64,000 nt of DNA from contig JAPTHN010000043.1 in assembly GCA_026936325.1 (NCBI GenBank), positions 3,193,988 through 3,257,987 of the forward strand. Direction: 5' to 3'. The stretch is from Platynereis dumerilii (lineage: Eukaryota; Annelida; Polychaeta; Phyllodocida; Nereididae). Under the pieces are notes generated by a model. The model did not search any database. It had not been told where the DNA came from and saw nothing but the letters and a program-made list of their open reading frames with translations. Of this stretch, positions 21,811-33,463 are shown in pieces. Within the stretch, counting starts at the first letter, position 1; every line of letters starts with the position of its first letter. Both the position numbers and the translations under genes were made by a program.

Positions 21811-22673
21811 AGCGGGAGTGTAAACTTATTTTTTGATGCACACTGTACCAGCAGTACACAGCTTTGGGTATGCCCTGTATTTTGACAGCTCTAGGAAGCA
21901 CTAAAATACCAAAAATGTCATGATATCATAAACTTTTCAAAGAAATCGTACAATTATATGCGTTTCACCGCAGATTTTTTTGGCAAGACTAATTGGAAAA
22001 ATAGTCAGAAAAGTCCCAAATCAAGATGACTTTCATGAAATTATCTGGCACAACAAAGAACATGAAAGATGGATTTCACCTCAAACACTGAGATTAGAAT
22101 CTTGCATTGCTTGATTTTTGTGGCTGTACTAACTATATCATAACCTAATTGTGATTATGCATTTAGCAACTCTCTCATAACTATATCTATTATTGAGACG
22201 CCAATATACACTGAAAATTAAGTTTCTATTAAAGCTGCCTGTCTATGTTCCTTGATTATTTCTTTGAAAAAATTGTGCTAATAATAATGCCGACAGTTTA
22301 GCCAGAAAAATACAAATTCTGATGCTATACAAATCTCTGATGTTTAGGGTGATGTTCGGTGGGCCGGACACCTGGATTCTTGACATTTAAAAAATGTGAA
22401 ATAGTATAATACAACCGGTACAACCCATCGACCAAGCAGTATTTCAGAAATACTGCTAGGCCTATGGGTTGTATTTCATCAACCAGAGCCTCAAATTAAA
22501 TGTTTTCATTAACACTTATAGTATATTTAAGTTGGCATGGTCAGAACACTGAATATCGGGTGAATTCCCTGAAACAGAAAAAGGAAGGGGGTATCCTTGA
22601 GTCAGACAGTTGTGTCCCAAAAACATGACATTTAAATATATAGCTGCAAAATTACTTTTCAGTCCCTTGAAAA

Positions 22674-22882
22674 GGGGGGAGGGTTGGTTAAGTGGTAAAG
22701 TGTGCTGGGATGCCAATCGTTGGGCCCAGTGTTCAAATCCAGCTTTTGCCGGGTCACCGGGGCGTATGTTGGACTGTTTTTTCAATCATCCTTTGCCTCA
22801 TTGCTGTGTCCACACCCTGTCCTAATTAGAATACCGAGTGCATAAATACTGGATGTGAAGCCCAAATCATCCATCCATCCAA
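22674..22882 (+). mobile_element. tRNA-derived SINE, family S1, full-length copy
   Basis: The head has GGTTGGTTAAGTGGTAAAGTG (A-box region) and GTTCAAATCC (B box with one change). The tail has TGTCCTAATTAG, GTGCATAAATACTGG and a CCATCCATCC end. An 11-bp duplication, TCCCTTGAAAA, flanks it (22663-22673 and 22883-22893). Confidence 0.83.
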
Positions 22883-23327
22883 TCCCTTGAAAAAGCCTAA
22901 TTTGAGCAGAAAGTAGCTTGACATCCTTCCTAACTATGTGCTTAACAAATTGAAGTTGAAATCAATACCATAGGCCAGCAAAGGATCCTCCAAATGTGAC
23001 AAAAATTCACAAAAATGCACAAATTCATGGCAGAATCATGAGAAAAACAGGGTTTTTACCCCTTCTTTATAGCCATGAAGAAGACAATAAATGTGTTCAT
23101 ATCATGCTGATACTTTTGGATAGGCATAAGGATGTCTTTGGCTGCAGGTTGGTACCAAGTAAGGTGGTATGGAAGATGTTAATTGTCCAGGTCAACCCCA
23201 CTAATAGTGTCAGACTCAAGGTTACCTAAATCTCTAAGTGTCCAACTCAAGGAACCTTACCCTGCAATTCCAAACCAACAAACATTGAATTAACTTGAAA
23301 ATCAGTGACAAGTATAGGTTACTCACC

Positions 23328-23402
23328 ACGGGAGAGGGAATATGTGATTTATCAACTGAGAGCTTTAGCCGAGGTGTGATAAACACATATTCCTGATCCC
23401 GT
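23328..23402. repeat. imperfect hairpin repeat (block d), copy 1
   Basis: CACGGGAGAGGGAATATGTG is inverted downstream as CACATATTCCTGATCCCG, giving a foldback of about 75 bp. The same hairpin and about 150 bp of following sequence recur at 55480-55700. Confidence 0.65.
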
Positions 23403-23734
23403 TGTGAATAACAGGCTTATAACATGAGATAAAGACTCAAGCAGTCAATTATGAAACGATAAGTGGACATCAAAGAATATCAGAATTATCACCCTGATAT
23501 ACTGGCATGTGATTGGCTGACAGCAGTGTCAAATAGTAGACCTACAACACTGATTATGATGATATGCCTGGTGTATATTTTAGGCTTACTGCTTTTAGGT
23601 CCAATATCTTGCTGTCGAGAAAAATTTTGTGATTTTGAATTGAATCACTACATTTGGATCGCTTGGCTGAAAAAACATCACAGTCTATCCAAATTGGTTT
23701 TCAAAATTAAGCTCACATTTTGTCCTGTAAATTA

Positions 23735-25581
23735 ATTTCTAGTTGCCATGGCAACTAAGTTGTTAACTAATAAGTATCCTAAATAGATCATGTATACCAT
23801 GGTGATGGACTAATCTTCATGCTAATTTTGCACTTATTACATCAAAAAACATAACTGACCACAAAAAAAAAAGACTGATTTGCCTGATAATCCTTTCTAT
23901 TGCCATGGCTACAAGTAATTTCATTGCAAAAGATAGATCTATCTTTACTCAAGCTTTAAAATTATGTATCATACGTTAAGATATCTCCTTTCAAACCTTA
24001 GAAATTCCATTTTTGCTCATAATTTCTCAAAGAAAATCTCCTTGATTTCAATATTATGAATCATCATATTGCCAAATTTCTTGCCATCATAAACTTTATT
24101 CCAATGAAACTTATACAAAAATATCTCAGAATTTATAAGATGATTTGAAATAAATGAATTATATCCTATTGCCAAAGATATCAATGATTTAATATGGCAA
24201 ATGCTTGTTTTATGAAGTTTTTCAAAATTGGTTGAAACTGAATATAACTGATAACTGGTTGCCATGGCAACAATAACTTTTAAATTTGAAAAATAGAAGC
24301 CATTACCAGCTATCTTTTGATGCATCATACATGAAAATCGGTCAACTATATTTTGTACAATTACAGAATTTAAGAATTTGTTTCAATCAATAGTTGAACT
24401 ATCATTGACAGTTTATGGTATATTATTGTTGTTTCCATGGCAACCCTTTGTCATTTTGTAAGTTGAGGGTGTTCTTTGACTAAATACTGAGGTTCCAATG
24501 CCTTTTCAGAACCACAATTACATTGGAACCTTTATTACATTATTGCAAACTGTAGAAACTGCCTATTTTTTGCCCTATCTTAGAAATTGATGATGTTCGG
24601 AGGCATTTGTTACCATAGAAACAAAACAAACTACTTGTTTTATGTTGTAAAACTAATTTACTGATATAGCTATAGGGTTCAGTAGATGTATGATTAAATT
24701 GCAAAAACTATTGGCTATCTTAGAAATTTATGATGTTCGGAGGCATTTGTTACCATAGAAACAAAACAAACTACTTGTTTTATGTTGTAAAACTAATTTA
24801 CTGATATAGCTATAGGGTTGGGTAGATGTATGATTAAATTGCAAAAACTATTGGCTATGCATTTGATCAGAAAGATGCATTTGAGGTTTGTTGCTATGGA
24901 ACTGGCTACAGCAGTGTTTCCATGGCAACGGTAAACTTTTAAAATGTTAATTGCATTCAGAGATGAATATTATATCAAAATTAAGTCCATTGATCGAATT
25001 AATTGGAAGAAAACATGGGAACAGGCCCCTCCTTAGCTTCAGGTTTGTACAAGTAATTTTAAACAAACATTAAATTAGTCTCTATAGCGACTATATCATA
25101 TGAGATATTTCCAATATTTTTCTTTAAGATTGTCCACAAAGAGATGCTCTATCAATATTATAACCATATTTTTGCTTGTATATTTATTTTTTCTCTCCAC
25201 ATCAAACATTTTAAGACCATCTTTTAAAAAATTGACGATTTTTTATATTTCTGTTACCATAGCAACACACAAGCACAATGTAAACCACAATTTTTGCATG
25301 CATCTGAGAGAGTTGGTCATGGAGGTACTTTGTGCCAAAATTGAAATTGTTCCTTAAAGCAGAAGGAAAGTTATTCAATAAAATGTTGTTCATTTGTGGG
25401 TTATAATTTTTTCAAGAGTGTTGCCATGGAAACGTGAATAAAAAAAATCCTCCGAATGGGAATTCTGGGGAATTTTTTTTGGTGAAACTAGAGATTTCGA
25501 GGATTCATTCGGTACCAAATTTGTACTGTTATGAAGAGGTCCAGGGTATGGCTGATATTGGGCCTTTTTCTACTGGCCTAT
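23735..25581 (-). repeat. right inverted arm with about eleven RFX-like palindromes
   Basis: Words of GTTGCCATGGCAAC type occur near 23741, 23799 (degenerate), 23903, 24258, 24431, 24609, 24750, 24890, 24916, 25253 and 25420, mirroring the left arm. A 139-bp tandem duplication (24577-24715 and 24716-24854) is present only in this arm. Confidence 0.83.
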
Positions 25582-25738
25582 AAGGCTTTTTGTCAAAATT
25601 GATGTTTTTTAGTAAAACGTCAGTAACTTTCCTACTACTTAACCAATTATAATGGGGTTTGTTGCAAAATGATTATGACTAGTTCCTCTAATGAAACATG
25701 TTGACATCTTTTACATAAATCCCATTGAGCGATATGAA

Positions 25739-27566
25739 CAGGGCCGAACCCATAGCCTGATATGCCCTAAAAATTAGAGTTTTTGGCCCAAGCCGCTATA
25801 TTGACAATTTTAGGCTCATTTCCAAGTTGAGACTTTAACTAAAGATTACATTTTGATTGGTGGCAAACTTGTAGGTACCAATCACCTAACGTCAAAATCC
25901 AAGGTACATGCAGAACGTCATGACCTCCATTTTTGGGGGGAAACTGTGAAAATATAATTTTTTTGACTGTTATATGAATTCTCATCAGTATTTGACTAAA
26001 TTTGATGCAAATGTTGGATTTAACACCATTTGATGGGATTTTGGGGAAAAATTCCTAAAAGTCCATTTTTGAAATATTTTCAGTTTATAGTCTATTTGCA
26101 CAATGCAATTTTTCAACATTGGCTCCAGGGCCGAACCCATAGCCTGATGGTTGGGGGGCTGCAGCACCCTTGGGCCCCCTTTCTTGGACCATTTGGGCCC
26201 CTTAGCGGACACAACTAGAAAGTTCGCGAGAGCGCACGTCCTCCGATATGCCCTAAAAATTAGAGTTTTTGGCCCCAGCCGCTATATTGACAATTTTAGG
26301 CTCATTTCCAAGTTGAGACTTTAACTAAAGATTACATTTTGATTGGTGGCAAGCTTGTAGGTACCAATCACCTAACATCAAAGTCCAAGGTACATGCAGA
26401 ACGTCAAGACTTCCATTTTTGGGGGAAAACTGTGAAAATATAATTTTTTTGACTGTTATATGAATTATCATCAGTATTTGACTAAATTTGATGCAAATGT
26501 TGGATTTAACACCATTTGATGGGATTTTGGGGAAAAATTCCTTAAAAGTCCATTTTTGAAATATTTTCAGTTTATAGTCTATTTGCACAATGCAATTTTT
26601 CAACATTGGCTCAATGATATTTTCCCTGTGACAGGAAAAATGACTATTTTTGCATGAAGCTTGCACTCATTTTCATCCTCACTATCTTTACTGTATGTGA
26701 ATGCCTTATTTTTGTCCAAGTCAAATCTTCAAGAACATTTCTATCCAAAAATTATGTGCAGTAAAAAATTGCAAGCTTCTGTGAACACAAATTTTACCCT
26801 GCTGCATCTCAGAAATAGCATTACAAAAGTTCAGCAATTTTCCATGAAACTATTCAGGCCCCTTAATTAGGAGTTGAATTGCAATCTAAATCAGCAATAC
26901 CTTTGGGGCCTTGGTAAATAAGGCCATCATCTTTTATTGAATCACAATTGATACCATTCAGGACCCTCTAACATGATACATTTCTGGAAGTCAGTTGGGG
27001 GCGCCCTCTGAAATACATTTCTTGAGTGAGTGCCTGAGTGGTGAGTGTTCTGAATTAAATTTCTCCTTAAAATTAGGTTTATTAAGTTACCGACAGGGGG
27101 CCCTCTGAAGTAAATTTCTTGTGTCAGCAAAGAAGGGGGCCTCTCTAACAAATATCTCCCGAGTCCATTGGGGGGCCCTCTGAAATCGATTTCTCAAGCA
27201 AGTTGAGGGCCCTCTCACAAAGTGCCCCCCTGTAATGAATTTCTCGAGTCAGCCAAGGGCCTCTGAAAAAGGTTCCCGATGCAGTTAGGGGGCCCTCTGA
27301 AAATTAACAAACTCCTAACATCAGTCATTTTGGCCTTCCGATAATATATCATAAATTTCGTCAGTCTTTGGGGCCCTCTGAAATAAGTTTCTTGACAGTT
27401 AGGGGCCCTCTGAAATTGAGATATTGGCGATGTGGTACGTTGCTATTTTTGCAGTATATTTTTTGTCCAATCAACGTGTTTTAGCTACCTCTATCTTGGG
27501 CCCCCCTCTGGGAAAATATTGGGGGGGTGTCACACCCCCCACACCCCCCCCATGGGTACGGCCCTG
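25739..27566. mobile_element. hAT-type non-autonomous element, 1.8 kb, internally duplicated
   Basis: The ends CAGGGCCGAACCCA and TGGGTACGGCCCTG are flanked by a perfect 8-bp duplication, GATATGAA (25731-25738 and 27567-27574). About 360 bp beginning TATGCCCTAAAAATTAGAG is present twice (25761-26125 and 26246-26611). A second copy of the left terminus lies between them at about 26127. The right third (about 26950-27430) is a run of units containing GGGGGCCCTCTGAAAT and TTTCTTGAGTCAG. There is no transposase ORF. Confidence 0.85.
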
Positions 27567-28849
27567 GATATGAAATGCTGACTGCAAAACCTGACATTTT
27601 TTCTTTCAAAATTCCACAAAAATCCCACGTTCTACTTGTGTTTTCAAGTGAAATTCACCAACGAATTAAGAAAAATTATATTCCCTTTAACTAGGCATGT
27701 TCTGGACATTTGTTGTCCTTTTATGAGCCAGCTCATCTTAAATGTAAAAAAAAATACAACACGGGAAGATTTCTGGTCCATGGACCAAAATAATTGGGAA
27801 TTAGCATAAGAATGATAAATAGATAGATGGATATATGATATATCGATAGGTATGGTAAGCACAGCCCTGTATGGCCTGTTGTGGCTACTCACAAGGTAAC
27901 ATTGATGAAATGAGAGAGAGGGCAGGAGTCCTCAACATGCTACACGTTTACCCCATGTGAGGGATCTTTTTCTTGCCCAGCACAGGCTCTAATACAAGGA
28001 TACCCCAATTTAGCAACTAATCTGAATGACATCAAGCTTGGTTTTTGCTTTTTAAGGGTACATTGAAAATATTTGCGATCACAAACTACATCATTTTGCA
28101 ATATGCTTTCTGTAGATTACTGCTAAGGTTGAAAATGACATGTGCTTGGCTTTTCCTGAGAAGCACTCAAAGACCTCAAGTAAGATTTCTAAAGCATAGC
28201 ACATGAACTGAAATAACTATCTGAAAAGATAAACCATGATTGGGACAATGCAGAGGGACTGATTTCTTCTCTTCACAATATTGCTACACCGACTCCGCTA
28301 CACCGACTCCAGATCCACCCCTGATTCTGACTGACATGCTTCAACGTTCTGTGCAATAGCCTTTTAATGGTTTAAGTGATTTTCAAAAGGAAAACAGTTC
28401 TGTAAACTAGAGAATATTTCCTTTCTTCTGATGTCAAATATGTTGAAATAACTTAGGTAAAAGTGGTAGAAACGTTCTGTTGAATATTTTGTTTGAAATT
28501 TTTTGCGACAAATCCACCATTTTAGCTGACCAGTTCATGACGCATGATCATTTGGCTTTTGAAACACTTTTTCATTTCCTATTTGAAATGAGTGGTCTTT
28601 CTGTTATTATCCTTTTAATATGATCATGAAGTCAAATTACATTAACATACACCTACCAACTAATCAAATGAATATAATGCGTATTACATCAAATTCATTA
28701 GAGTTAAATATGAATCACTAGCAGACCAACACATTGAGAGATATATTGATTGACTAATAGATAGATTTATTGATAGATAGATGGATTGAATCATGGATAT
28801 GTAGGTGTAATTATCGGCCATGCATCCTATGCATAGCCCTCCCGAGCAG
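27567..28849. other. intergenic DNA, no gene seen
   Basis: It has short tracts such as GATAGATAGATGG near 28760 and a doubled CTACACCGACTCC near 28288. No coding or element signal was seen. Confidence 0.5.
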
Positions 28850-29546
28850 CAACGTAAATCAAACCTTTCGCTACGTAATTATTTTGGTTAGAATCAAACG
28901 TTTGGCCAAACAACGTATGACAAAGGTAGGGCAAAGGTAATTTCCAAACGTTGCACTCAGATGGAAAACCAAACGTAGGTTGCAACCTTAGTAAGAGGTT
29001 GGCAGATAGTTTGTTTTATAGTCTGGCCCAACGTTTGAGTCACACGTAAGTCATACCTTTGGTTGAGAGGTTGGAAGAACGTTTGGTTGTAACGTTTGGC
29101 TAAACGTGTCAGTTATACGTAATCATACCTTTGGTTGAGAGGTTTGAAGAACGTTTGACTATTACGTATGACCATACCTTTGATTCATAGGTTTGTCTAA
29201 CATTCATTAGAGAGGTTTTTATAACCTTAGACTATTACGTAAGTCATACCTTTGATTCATAGGTTTGAGGAACGTTTGACTATTACGTATGACCGTACCT
29301 TTGATTCATAGGTTTGTCGAACATTAATTTGAGAGGTTTTAACAACCTTAGACTATTACGTATGACCATACCTTTGATTCATAGGTTTATCAAAGGTATG
29401 GTCATACATTTGGCAATACGTAAGTTCAAAGGTTTCTCCAACGTGTTTTTGATATGTATGGACAACGTTTGAAAGTAATGTTCAGGGCAAACGTCTGATC
29501 ATACGTATCTGCCAAAGGTTTGTTGAAGGTTTGCACAAAGTTGCAG
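28850..29546. repeat. iterated 7-mer array (ACGTTTG / ACGTATG / ACCTTTG / AGGTTTG)
   Basis: For about 700 bp, 7-mers of the form A[CG][CG]T.TG occur every 11-13 bp, separated by less constrained bases. In the centre (about 29150-29400) the words cycle in the order ACGTTTG, ACGTATG, ACCTTTG, AGGTTTG with a period near 49 bp, and pairs of cycles are repeated. Similar words resume at about 30612-30790 after a GC-rich patch. It contains no ORF. It may be the body of a non-autonomous element or a degenerate satellite. Confidence 0.8.
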
Positions 29547-30219
29547 AACCTGGGATCCTGAGTGTCAGAGAGCCTTGTAGCGTCATCTATTCCATACCTA
29601 ATTCAATCTATCTTGTAACTTTGAGTGTATAAAACCTCCAACAGGATGCTTGCTGGTGATAATTGGATGAAGCCATGAAGAAATAGTAGCTACACCATTG
29701 ACAAAAATTACCAAAAATAATACTCTTAAACTCTGTAAGATCAGACTGGGCAAAATTTTTTTCCCAAGTACTGCTCACCCACAAACGACCAAGAGAAAAT
29801 AAGTTAAGACCAGAGTTGAAGTGATCTTACTTGCAGCTCTCCTGATTGCCACCTATCCAAGACCAATTTGGATTGGGATTTTTCCAACTCTTCAGAGTTG
29901 AAGTATTAATCCCTTGCAAGGTAAGTGAATTTTGTTATTTATATTTATATATTGTAGTCCTTAAATGGACCGCAGACTGCTTGGTAAAACAAGGAAGAAA
30001 AGTCTGCCTATTTTGGAGCCACATTCAGTGCTTGCTGCCTGGCTCTGCTCTCTCTATACCAAGCACAACCCCTAAATAAATAAAAATTCATGAAACCCCC
30101 CCCCAAAAAAAATCCTGCAGCAAAAATTAAATCAGAACTTTCTTTTATCATATCAACAACAACAACTTTATGATATAATATATATGGCCATTGTAGGCTA
30201 TAAGGGGTTTATTATTTTT

Positions 30220-30615
30220 TTTCCACGGGGGCCGCTGCCTGGCAGGGTGGCTGGACCGCAAGAAGCAATGCGGCAGTCCCCCGGCCCCTCCAAGCGCTCC
30301 GCCCCTGGCCGGCACCTCCCTAGTACAGTGAATCCACATCTTCCAGATAGCCGATTTGACAGGATGATTGTGAAGCATACACAACAGCTAGAGTCCATCC
30401 GAATGAGTCATTTGACCTATACACATCCTAGAATCAATCGGCCATGGTTAAATAAATCGTTACGGGCGTATAAATGGTGTTTTTGACCGATATAAATCTA
30501 ATCCACACGAGCGTAGCCCAGCCATGGCCGCCTCCTCCGAGTTCTGCGCATGCGCAAGAACCAGCGCGCTGGGCTGGCCTGCCACGCCTGACGCCCCAGA
30601 GGCGTATAACGAGCG
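30220..30615. promoter_or_regulatory. GC/CpG-rich patch with an NRF1-like site
   Basis: Two CpG-dense stretches (about 30222-30320 and 30500-30612) stand out from AT-rich surroundings. The second contains TGCGCATGCGCA, the palindromic NRF1-type site, and an ATG in good context (GCCATGGCC, 30524) opening a 66-codon frame of unknown nature. This could be a promoter with a first exon, or a GC-rich mobile fragment inside the 7-mer repeat. Confidence 0.35.
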
Positions 30616-31629
30616 TTCCTTCAACGTGGGGGGTACGTTGATATCAGAGGTTGGAGAAATACGCAATATTTACGATATATACGTACGTAGTAATCTCGTA
30701 TCCAGCTGTCGACAAAATACGTAGTTTTACAACGTTGGGTCCGATGTGAATGGGAGGTTTAATGCTTCCTTAGACCAACGTTCCTCAAAGGAAATTGTCC
30801 ACAAGGGAGGACGGTAATGCTTCTGTCCTGAACCGATGTAAGTCAGAGTGAATTTTTTTTTTCATTTATACATCGTAGATTCTGTCAATTGTGTAGTTGT
30901 TAAGTTGTTAAGTAATTACGTCGTATCTAAAATGCGGAGCAGCAGTTGCGGGCTAGCGGTTGCGGGAAAAGTGCGTAAAATGCAGATTCAAATTGCGTTT
31001 TGCCTGCAAATTCCTTAATTTTTGAGGTATTCCAAAGATTTAAACATCTAGATGCATCAGAAAAAAACGAGGTTTCCGAAGGAATCAACCTCATGGTTCC
31101 TCTACTCATAATTGAGCCAGTAGGCCTTGCCAACTACCAATACATTTGGATCTTCGCTAAGACTGCGTCTGTCACAATTGTACCAAAGATTTGCAATTAT
31201 CTTCATACTTATATCATGACATTTAAACTCCATGATGCATGCATGGGCGGTCCTGCATCTCTAAGAGTGCTTGTTTTCACTCCTTCTGTTAATTGTACAG
31301 GCGCTGCTTAAAGTGCTTGCACGTTATTTTTAGCTTGAGCCGTTGCTCAAGCTGTTGTCAACTTTGGTTACATGAACAGTAGCAGTAACAATGGAGTGGG
31401 TTGAGTACAGGCAATCTGTTTGCTGCAAAACGATTTATTACCATTACCATGCATGTCTATTGCAATGAAACTTTCTACAAATGGTGTTTTGTCTCAACAA
31501 CAAGCCAAGCTTTGAATCGCATGGATTCTTGTTTAATTTTCAAATTATTGTGTTAAATGATGCAATGCAGAAGCGCCTTTGCAAATTCAGAAACAGGGAA
31601 CTCAAATGACACTTCCTGGGAATGTGATC
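30616..31629. other. intergenic DNA, no gene recognised
   Basis: A 103-codon frame (31000-31311) has no recognisable motif. There is a small hairpin, AGCTTGAG...CTCAAGCT, near 31331-31352. Confidence 0.45.
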
Positions 31630-31935
31630 AAAGTATTAGTTAGACACCGATTTGGAGGGTTCTAACATGCATTTTTGTCAGTTAGATCCCGACCGAAGGG
31701 AGGGATCTAACTGACAAAAATGCATGTTAGGACCCGACAAAGAGGTGTCTAACTGACTTAGACATCATATGCTTCTTCTATTATACATTTTAACTTCTAA
31801 TTTTTGCAAAATAAACAATAATCTGATGGTTTGTTTGCTGTTGTAGTAGAGTTAATCCCTAGCCGGGCGCTGACACGCAAAATTGTCAGTTAGATACCAG
31901 CTTTTCCAATGGTATAAGTATCTTGGTGATGTCTA
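31630..31935. mobile_element. MITE-like repeat with GTCAGTTAGA words, copy 1
   Basis: It starts AAGTATTAGTTAGACACCG and ends TCTTGGTGATGTCTAA, so TTAGACAYC is inverted at the two ends. GTCAGTTAGATMCC or its inverse recurs about five times. A perfect 29-bp stem (31662-31690 with 31702-31730, 11-nt loop) sits inside. The related copy at 38979-39206 lacks that inner hairpin. Confidence 0.7.
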
Positions 31936-33463
31936 ATGTTACTTAAACCATTGGATACTGGAAGAACAAGAAAATTTTTTTAACAAAAAATAATTGCCGA
32001 TGTAAGCCACTTGGAATAGGTTCTGTGAAATGTGACTGTGTACATTTATAGCCTACTATATTTAATAGCCTACCATGTTTAAGTGTGCCCCCCCCACCTT
32101 TCCCTCACCTGTCAGAGACAGGGCATGCGGCTGGAGTGTTATGTTCTGGGCCTGAAGAAAATCCCCGTGGAGGAAATCACTGCTAAATAGACATATAGTC
32201 CCAAAACCATGTATTATCTAATTGCCTGGATAGTGTGTCTAGGCTATCAATCCATCCACCAATCTATTAATCAAACAATCTGGCTAACTGTCATATCTAA
32301 TATGTGTGCATTCTGTGTAAAAGTTTTAAACTCAAGAATCAAGATCGCTTGAGGTTGTTACTGTGTTGCAGTGGTGGCCAGTGCCCTGCTGCTGCTGCTC
32401 TCGTGTCTTAATTTGCATATTTTTTATGAATGGAGAAGAAGGGGGTGTGGCACATCTCATGGTCACTGATTGGGTGGAAGACTGGCCAGTTCAAGACAAA
32501 TTCTGCTGACGTTTTTCAACAGCCAAAAAAACCAAAAGTGGGCAAATTTGAAACGGTTAGTTAAGGCCAATAAATGAATTCCAATATATGTACATATGAC
32601 AGAACAATTTGTTGGGGCTATATATTTAGCTAGGTATTTGTTTTTCATAATATTTATTGTTTTCTATTGCAAATTCAATGCATTGCTGTACACCCAGCGC
32701 CACCACACAGGCCCTCTCTGTTCAGCTTGGTATTGCCGATGGCAACCTAATACTTGCAAAAGCTATTATCTTCAATGGGCTGAGGCTCGGCAATAAAAAA
32801 TCAAGGAGGTGTTGTCGGGGGAGGTGCTTTTACAAATTTGTACCCTGAGGCCATGTGGGCTGACCACGTTATTTTATTGCAATCCATTAAACTCAGGAAG
32901 ACATCAGGGCAATGTTCATGTTAAAAAGATTAATTATTCACGATTTTTTGAGCTGTTGAGTAATCCAAAGGCTTTCAAGAAGCCCCAAAGAAGAACAAAT
33001 ACTTGTTTGTCTCAACTTCCAAGTTTTTGTGGAATGTAGCTACTAAATATGTTCAAGTTGAAAGATTTTCATGGTCTTTTTAAAGAATTTAAGCTTTTCA
33101 ATGTGTCAGTGACATTTTTGATGTCAATGGAACTGACATCATTATTGCCTTCTCCTGTCTTTGGTGTGTGCTGTCAGACATGCATGTATGTTTGGGAGTT
33201 TGTAAGAATAACGAGATACAGATCAAAAAGAGCTTTTTATGACCGAAAAGGATATTCTGATTATAAAAGTACAAGAAAGAAAGAACAAGCCATCACAAAG
33301 AATGTAATTGCTGCCATATGTTGCCTTTATACATGCATAAATTTGCATAAAACTACTTAATTATAGTTTTATTATATCTTGAATCAACGTCTATTACAGA
33401 CTTTGTGTTATATATGTCATGTAATGAACTCGAAACTTGAGAAGTTCTGAACTTGATCTCCTG
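31936..33463. other. intergenic DNA, no gene recognised
   Basis: Short open frames include one of 103 codons at 33049-33360. It contains KRAFYDRKGYSDYKSTRKK, basic but without a known motif. No intact element boundary was found. Confidence 0.4.

Larger units (their letters stand above)
18609..25581. mobile_element. 7-kb foldback-type element with ~1.7-kb inverted arms
   Basis: The left arm (18609 to about 20305) and right arm (about 23735 to 25581) are inverted copies with moderate divergence, strongest near the outer ends. Each is studded with 14-bp GTTGCCATGGCAAC-like palindromes. The outside flanks AAGGTTTTT (18599-18607) and AAGGCTTTT (25582-25590) match at 8 of 9 positions, which would suit a Mutator-like 9-bp duplication but may be chance. 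The 3.4-kb centre contains no transposase; it holds an iteron element and a SINE that arrived later. The arms could instead be two independently inserted copies of one repeat. Confidence 0.75.

Noticed and set aside
18609-25581. Virus-like or Polinton element, because of the long inverted ends
   Set aside because: No capsid, polymerase, integrase or protease-like frame in the 3.4-kb centre. The long arms alone do not support it.
26942-27151. Minus-strand ORF with repeated RGPP-like peptides
   Set aside because: It is a translation of the GGGGGCCCTCTGAAAT units in the hAT-type element.
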